Origin: Hymenopellis radicata
Taxonomy: Eukaryota; Basidiomycota; Agaricomycetes; Agaricales; Physalacriaceae
Reading direction: 5' to 3'
Length of the DNA: 64,000 bases
Assembly (NCBI GenBank): GCA_015501595.1
Contig: JADNRX010000295.1
Coordinates: forward strand, 1 to 64,000
Positions within the stretch are counted from its first letter, which is position 1; each line of letters begins with the position of its first letter. The notes under the pieces are model-generated. The model did not search any database, had not been told where the DNA came from, and saw nothing but the letters and a program-made list of their open reading frames with translations. Position numbers and translations under genes: made by a program. Below, piece by piece: positions 58,410-64,000 of the stretch.

Positions 58410-60312
58410 GCCCGGAACGAGCGATATGAAGCCGCCTGTTTCCGCCCGCTAGAGCGCGCGCATGCGGACACAGACATACCGGCAGACTATGTCGCGATCT
58501 ACCCCTCCCACTCGAAGAAAGAATGCGAGAGTCTGGAGGTGCCCCTGCAGCGAGCCTTCTTCGGGCCTCGTCAGGTCCTGCCATCCGACGTAGCCTCGAT
58601 CCCCCGCTCAGAGTTGGACCCACAGCAACTCCACGAGCTGATGAACGACTACCTCGGAACCTCCTATGCTCTTGACAAGGCGCGCTATTCCTCCTGCGGG
58701 CTTCACTCAAGTACAGCAATGATTTCGGTGTCGCGTATTCGCTTCTCCGCCCTCGCTGGCATATGAGGCCGCTGGATGCGATCGACAACATTCGCGCCTG
58801 CATCGCGACTGACAACACGGCCCGCCGTAATGCAGTGCGTGATGGCTACGTTGTGAATAAGGGCATCTCGCCTCGTCGGGTGTGGGACCTATGGAGCAAT
58901 CGCGTTGTCCCAACATGGATGGTCTGCACGGAGCTGGAGGAATATGACTGCACCGTTAAGCAGTTGAACAAACAACGCAGGTTCTTCGCCGTCTCTCATT
59001 CTTGGGTGGACAGAGAAGAGTTGCAGTTCGTCGATACTCCGATCAATGGCTACGAATGGCCTGTCCCCATTCCCTACGCCACGAACCTAGAGTGCATACG
59101 CACTGAGCTGCTCCATCACACTAGCATAAGCGACTCGTACAAGGGTCGATACGGAAACATATCGCTTGCCGAGGACAGGAACCTAGCGCATTTAAGCACT
59201 GAGCGAGGTGCTCAGCATATTCAATATGCTTGGCTCGACGTTTTGTGCCTGCGCCAGGAGGGCGAAGACGAGGATGAGCAGCTACGCGCGGAGGAATGGA
59301 AGCTCGATGTGCCTACTATTGGCACGGTATATGTCGGTGCGAATAGTGTCGTGTACTATTTCAGCGGGCTCGGTTTGCCTTTCCGTATTGGCGACTTGGA
59401 GCACCACAGGCATTGGCTGAAACGGGCATGGACGCTGCAGGAACATAATGGGAGTGTTACAAGCTTCCTTGCGGGGATAACCCCTTCCTCTCCGCAGTTG
59501 CCTCATCCCAACAACAGAAGCGATACTCCCTCGACGATTCCGTGCACGAATTCAGCGCAAAGTTGAATAGGCTGCCACAGGCTGGTAGCGCAGACCTTTT
59601 TCATGCCATCGACGAGATGCGCCGTCGATGCGCCACTTCGGAGCTCGACAAGATTTCAGGACTGCACTACCTTTGCAACATCGACCGGGTGCCCGTCTAT
59701 GACATCGGTGAACAGCCGAACAATGCCTGGTTGCTATTCCTCGAGGCACTGCCTGCCTTCAAGAGAGCAACTGTCTTCTTTTCCTTCCCAGAGCCCGGGA
59801 TCGGAGGAAAAAATCAACCTGTCTGGTGTCCGTCGTGGGAGCAGCTGATGGACGCGCCAAAGCCAAGGCAAAGTGAAGTAGAGAGGTCCCTAGAAGTTCA
59901 TTTCGATGACTATCGCGGGGAGTTCTCGATCGAGTGTCACAGCGTACGATGTCAGCTCATTGGCTTTGACGCTGACAGTGAAGATAGAGAAGGCCGGGTA
60001 ATGTTGAAAAGTGAAACCGGAGAATGGATCCCCTTCCGTGCACAGGCGGACCACGAACAGCCTATCCGTGATGGAGGCTATACTCTCTTATTCGGCGACT
60101 ATGACACGGACGGAGCGTACGGGAGCAACTTGAAGGATACTCTCCGCTGCGTGATAGGGCACATCAAGTCTGGCGTGTTCAAAAAAGCTACGGTCATTGA
60201 TGTCAATATCGGGCGATTGTACTCGGAGCTTGGACAAGATACAGTTGGGGAATCCGGGGCATGGTACAAGGTCGCTAACTTGAATCGACATGTAGACATT
60301 GTGCTAGCCTGA
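58410..60312 (+). pseudogene. HET-domain protein gene with two apparent frameshifts
   Basis: HET domains occur in fungal heterokaryon-incompatibility and other self/non-self proteins. The domain region reads RRFFAVSHSWVDREE, then AWLDVLCLRQEG and RAWTLQE, the usual landmarks, followed by DKISGLHYLC and WCPSWEQLM typical of the basidiomycete branch. The frame is broken twice. A CG dinucleotide seems duplicated at about 58,681-58,684 (SYALDKA before, LFLLRASLKYSND after), and a second shift lies near 59,440-59,545, just after WTLQE. No GT-AG intron explains either. The stop is at 60,310. Upstream exons are uncertain. It is either a young pseudogene or affected by sequence errors. Confidence 0.7.
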
Positions 60313-61189
60313 TATTTAACCAAACTATACTAGTATATCGAGCATGGGAAAATACGTACTGACTTATGTATATATTCTCAACTACGGACGTGTGATGGCC
60401 CGTTGACTTTAGGATTTGAGGATTTCAAAATGCGCACACTTGGATAGCTCGTATGCCAAGCGCTACAGAGTTACAGCGGCCAAAACGGTGACAAAGTGAC
60501 TCGCCGCCTGGACGGCGGAGTCGACGCGCAGCACTAACCGAATCCCACGAGGGTTGTCCTCCGCTTAGAGCGCTAACAGCGCCATTTTTCAAGATGAGAA
60601 CACCAATTGGTGTCTCCTCCCACATAGTTGGGAATCGGATCTTTCTGGTCGCTTTAACGTGTCCCGAATGGCATTTAATACATGAATAGCAATGAGGCGA
60701 TGCTTTGTGAAGATGTGAAATAGACCTTTTCTTATGTTTGGGAATGGCAAAACAAGAGCGGAAATCCCCATACCAGATTTGCGGTGCCCATGGATTTCCC
60801 TGCGTTTTCGGGACGTTTCAGCCTGAACTGCCAGTGTTAATTGAACGATCTTTGTCCAGCGTCCCCACTCAGTTTTTCTACCCCTACCTCGCCTTTGCCG
60901 GTACGCCACACTTCCTCGTTCCCCCGTACTTACCCCATTTTACTAGGTTACATCTTCCGATATTCGCAGTATGAGATAGAGAAGTCGATAACTACCGTCC
61001 CAGGCACTGTTACATGAGGTTTGAGTACTACTTCGTCGACGCCGCCACTCGATCAACGACTGTAAGTCGCGTTTAACCAGCCAGCATGCTTCAGTGACCC
61101 ATCGACTAAGTAGTACACGCCTGCAAAAAAAATTATGCTCCTAAAAATGCAATTGTGCGCCACTAATCAACACGCCTTCGAGTCCTTTC
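60313..61189. other. Intergenic region between the convergent HET and MYND genes
   Basis: No convincing gene, RNA or repeat. Contains the 3' ends of two convergent genes. An isolated GCGCCAC motif occurs at about 61,147. Confidence 0.4.
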
Positions 61190-63668
61190 TTAAGCCTTGA
61201 AATGATCCAAAATACCGCGCTTCACCATCCCGAACTCCTCAAACCTCCCCGACTCCGCCACCTGATACATGACCTCCACAAGGACGTCCTTCTTCGCCGG
61301 AATACGCGCCAACTCATACTCCTTCCCGTCCAAACGCCTCTTATACACCTCTTTCCCATCTTCCCTCCTGTAAATCTGCGCTCTCGCTATCTTGACATAC
61401 CCAGCGGAATACTCCCTCTCCAGCTGCCTCAACAGCACCGCTTCCGGGATCTTCTTGCGCTGCAAGACGGGGCGGAGCGCCATGAAGATGTACGCTAGGG
61501 AGTCAATGTTGAAGGGCCCGTATCTGAATAGGCAGTACCGGTGGTGGATGAATCCCAGGACGTCCTCCTTTTGGAAGAAGTTGAGGGCCATTGGGAGGTT
61601 GGGAGAGCTTGGGTGGCCCCATATCATGTAGTCCGCCTCGGGGTTCATTTGGAGGTATTTGATCTGGTCGCCGAGGTTGCAGTAATTTGCGTGGATGAAC
61701 CCGTCCTCTGGATGGTCTTCAGGATCCGGAATACCTAGAGCCTCACATGAGAAAACGTCGTAGTAACAGATGAATCAATCACACTCACAGAAGTTCGGCC
61801 CTTTCGCATTTGCACCTACAGCCTTCTTCGTGTTACTAGGAAGCAAACTAGCAGCGGCAGGCGCCGCCTCCCTCGGAAACTCCACCTTCGCAGCCACATC
61901 TTTGTTCGGGCCAACTGTAATACCCAACATCATGATATCCCCTTGTCCCTTGGTATACCCCGCCAGCTCCTCCGTAAACCTCGGTGTGCCCTTCAAATGC
62001 CCAATCATCTCCTCCATATCCGCTCGCGACACATCCGGAGCCCAATACATCGGCCCCGGCGCCGTCTTAACCATCGCCTTCATACGCTTCCACAAGTCCA
62101 TCCCATACTCACGCTGGAGCTGCTGCTGCAGCCGACGCTCGTCCGAAAAGTTCTGCAGCACGCGGTACACGTACATGAGGGCGCCCTCCGCTCCGGGGCC
62201 CGTGGAGGTGAAGAGGATGTTGCGCATGTGCATGAATACGGCGGCGCCGGGGACCTCGTCTAGCGCTGCGGACCCAAAGTCGAGCGCGGTGAACTCGGTG
62301 AGGTAGTCTTTCAAAGGGCAGGTTTCGAGGTCTTCGATTAGGCGTATGACGTGGGGCGATCTGCGGTGGCCTGGAGGACATGGAGGTATGTCGGGACGAC
62401 CGCCGATGATTCGTTCGGAGCCTTGTACATACACGTCGTCGAGTACCAAAGATGCATCTATATAATACTGAGTGGTGTGCGCGAATATAAAACGGGGTGT
62501 GGGACGCACCAAGAGGCTTTCCGCATTGCAACTTGTGCTGCTTCCAATCCGCAAGCTGGCAGTCGCGTCCACAGTATCGAATCTCTCGACCGAGCTTCCT
62601 GCATCTAGAGCACACCGTCATCTTGCCATTCTTCTCCTTCTCCTCAGCCTTGAGACAGTGCTGACAAAACAGACCCATGTCTTTGCGACGCTTCGCTTCC
62701 GCCTTTCTAAAAGCCTTCCCAGCAGATTTCCCGCCCATAATGGCATCGATCATCTGAGAGTGGGCCTTCAATGTGGATTTGGTCTTCGAGTGCTCGGTCG
62801 TGAAGACTTGATATGTAATTGTATGGCCTTTGACGGAAGCTAACGTCGCGAACACGAAGTTGACTAGGGATTATAATGAGGACGGCAAAGAAGAGTACAC
62901 AAGCAAGCATATTACATACCAATATACGCGGTCCTAGTCATCCTAGCCATCATGCAGACAGCTGCGCGAGTTTTTATCGTGTCATTTTCCTTGTACTCAA
63001 TGATATTGTCGAAGCGTTCGCTTTCAACAATCATCGGCTGAGCAGGAACGACGTTGTTATCAGGAAGCACGCATCGTCCCATTAGCTCAATGAAACCGCC
63101 TCCATTATCAGCGAAGAGCACGTCACGATTCAGTTCAGGACAGTCAGCCTTTCCCAGGGTGAACTGCAAGTAGTTGCTGCTCCGTTCGTTGACCGCGAAC
63201 GCCTCGAGAAAGTGTTTTTCTTGCTCCTCGGGCGTCAGCACTGTCCACTGGTCTTCAAATGCGTCCTCTGCTGTCAACAAGTCACGAAGAGACGTGAATA
63301 TTGGAGCTGGGAGGAAGCCGTGATGCGACGAGTAGAAACGCATTCGAGAAGGACGTCCTCGTTAAGCAGGTTGTCGTAGTATGCGTTGCGCTGGTTGCGG
63401 TGGGGATGGGAAGGTAGAGACGCGTCGGGGCTGTATCGTTTGATCGTATGGTTGTCCATAGCAGTCCACCATCCTTTTGGATTGGTTTTGATATCCGGCG
63501 CGTCTAGCGTGCCATGCAATGCCCGAAAAATGGCGTTGGGAACTGCCATTGACTGGTATTCAGATTCTGCAACAGACTTCTGCAAGATTTCGACGGTAAA
63601 GCCTGCCAGACAAACCTCGAGATATGGATTCACTCGAAATGCAGCCGCTAGAGGAGATAGCGCATTTG
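61190..63668 (-). CDS. MYND-type zinc-finger protein
   Basis: Large basidiomycete-type MYND protein of unknown function. Exons in transcription order are about 63668-62920, 62863-62510, 62457-61789 and 61734-61190, with GT-AG introns. The second exon carries the finger: CQHC, CSRC, YCGRDCQLADWKQH and a last Cys, spaced as in MYND domains, which bind proline-rich peptides. The rest shows no domain I can name. The stop TAA is at 61,192-61,190. The start is unclear: the frame is open to about 63,668 without an ATG, so a further 5' exon is likely. One apparent single-base frameshift lies near 63,345-63,355, between VLL and RMRFYSSHHGF. Confidence 0.75.
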
Positions 63669-64000
63669 AGATTGTGGTGGTACAATTTCAAAAACGGTCA
63701 AGTTTATCTAACGATCCGGTCGTGTGTTACATAATAATCTTCGCGAGTCGCGAGTCGCGCGTCTCACTCCTGGACGCTCCTGGATAGCTCGGTGTGCTCG
63801 ACACGTTGCATTTTACGATCCGCATTGTGTGATAGCCCTTGAAGCTTGACGGGCGGTCTCTGCTATGGCAAAAACAGGGCCTGCTCCCCATGAAAGGCAA
63901 GGACGTGTGGGCCGTATCACCACGGCGACTTAAGTCTAGTAAGTTAGATCAGTACACCGCTATGTTGCCCATCAACGACCCACATCCATTGCCCTTGGAT
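63669..64000. other. Right end of the window
   Basis: Probably the promoter or first exon region of the MYND gene. Nothing else can be supported. A short GCGAGTCGCGAGTCGCG run occurs near 63,745. Confidence 0.3.

Noticed and set aside
59440..59545. An intron joining the two HET open frames
   Set aside because: The only GT...AG pair (59,456-59,498) leaves the first frame unchanged, so it cannot join them.

Overview
This is nuclear DNA of a filamentous fungus, most likely a mushroom-forming basidiomycete (Agaricomycetes). The evidence is genes with many short (about 43-60 bp) GT-AG introns, cytochrome P450s of fungal type, a basidiomycete-style HET-domain gene, a MYND-finger gene and an intact LTR retrotransposon. 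All exon joins and alignments were made by eye.

Layout. (1) 1-5,100: two minus-strand P450 genes, A (cut by the left edge) and B, separated by a diverged piece of the array described below. (2) 6,685-54,440: a tandem amplification with a period of about 12.2-13.1 kb once the retrotransposon is subtracted. Each period holds one plus-strand LRR gene copy (6,685; 20,068; 39,225; 51,432). Between neighbouring copies lies a pair of divergent, heavily spliced-looking transcription units: a minus-strand unit of about 4 kb with a TATA box and CCAAT box, a 1.5 kb spacer, and a plus-strand unit of about 3 kb. There are three such unit pairs (A, B, C). (3) 22,319-29,084: a 6,766-bp Ty3-type LTR retrotransposon inside LRR copy 2. 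(4) 55,345-57,481: P450 C, plus strand, whose complete 12-exon model gives 516 residues. (5) 58,410-60,312: a HET-domain gene with two apparent frameshifts. (6) 61,190-63,668: a MYND zinc-finger gene on the minus strand.

Only LRR copy 1 is complete (8 exons, 1,011 residues). Copies 2-4 share a foreign 5' end that replaces the first 79 codons, including a SILK-type motif. Copy 2 is otherwise open but split by the retrotransposon; copies 3 and 4 carry frameshifts and lost splice sites. P450 B and C with their 3' flanks form a large inverted duplication bracketing the array, and a piece of P450 promoter sits downstream of LRR copy 1, marking where the array was inserted between an LRR gene and its P450 neighbour.

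The best candidate for something undescribed is the divergent unit pair. It has no recognisable protein family, consensus-like splice signals, a 15-nt hairpin core repeated exactly 15 times in the plus-strand units, a conserved 57-nt three-way-junction element in the minus-strand units, and a 24-bp hairpin in the spacer. Pair C is a mosaic of B and A, which shows recent recombination or gene conversion.
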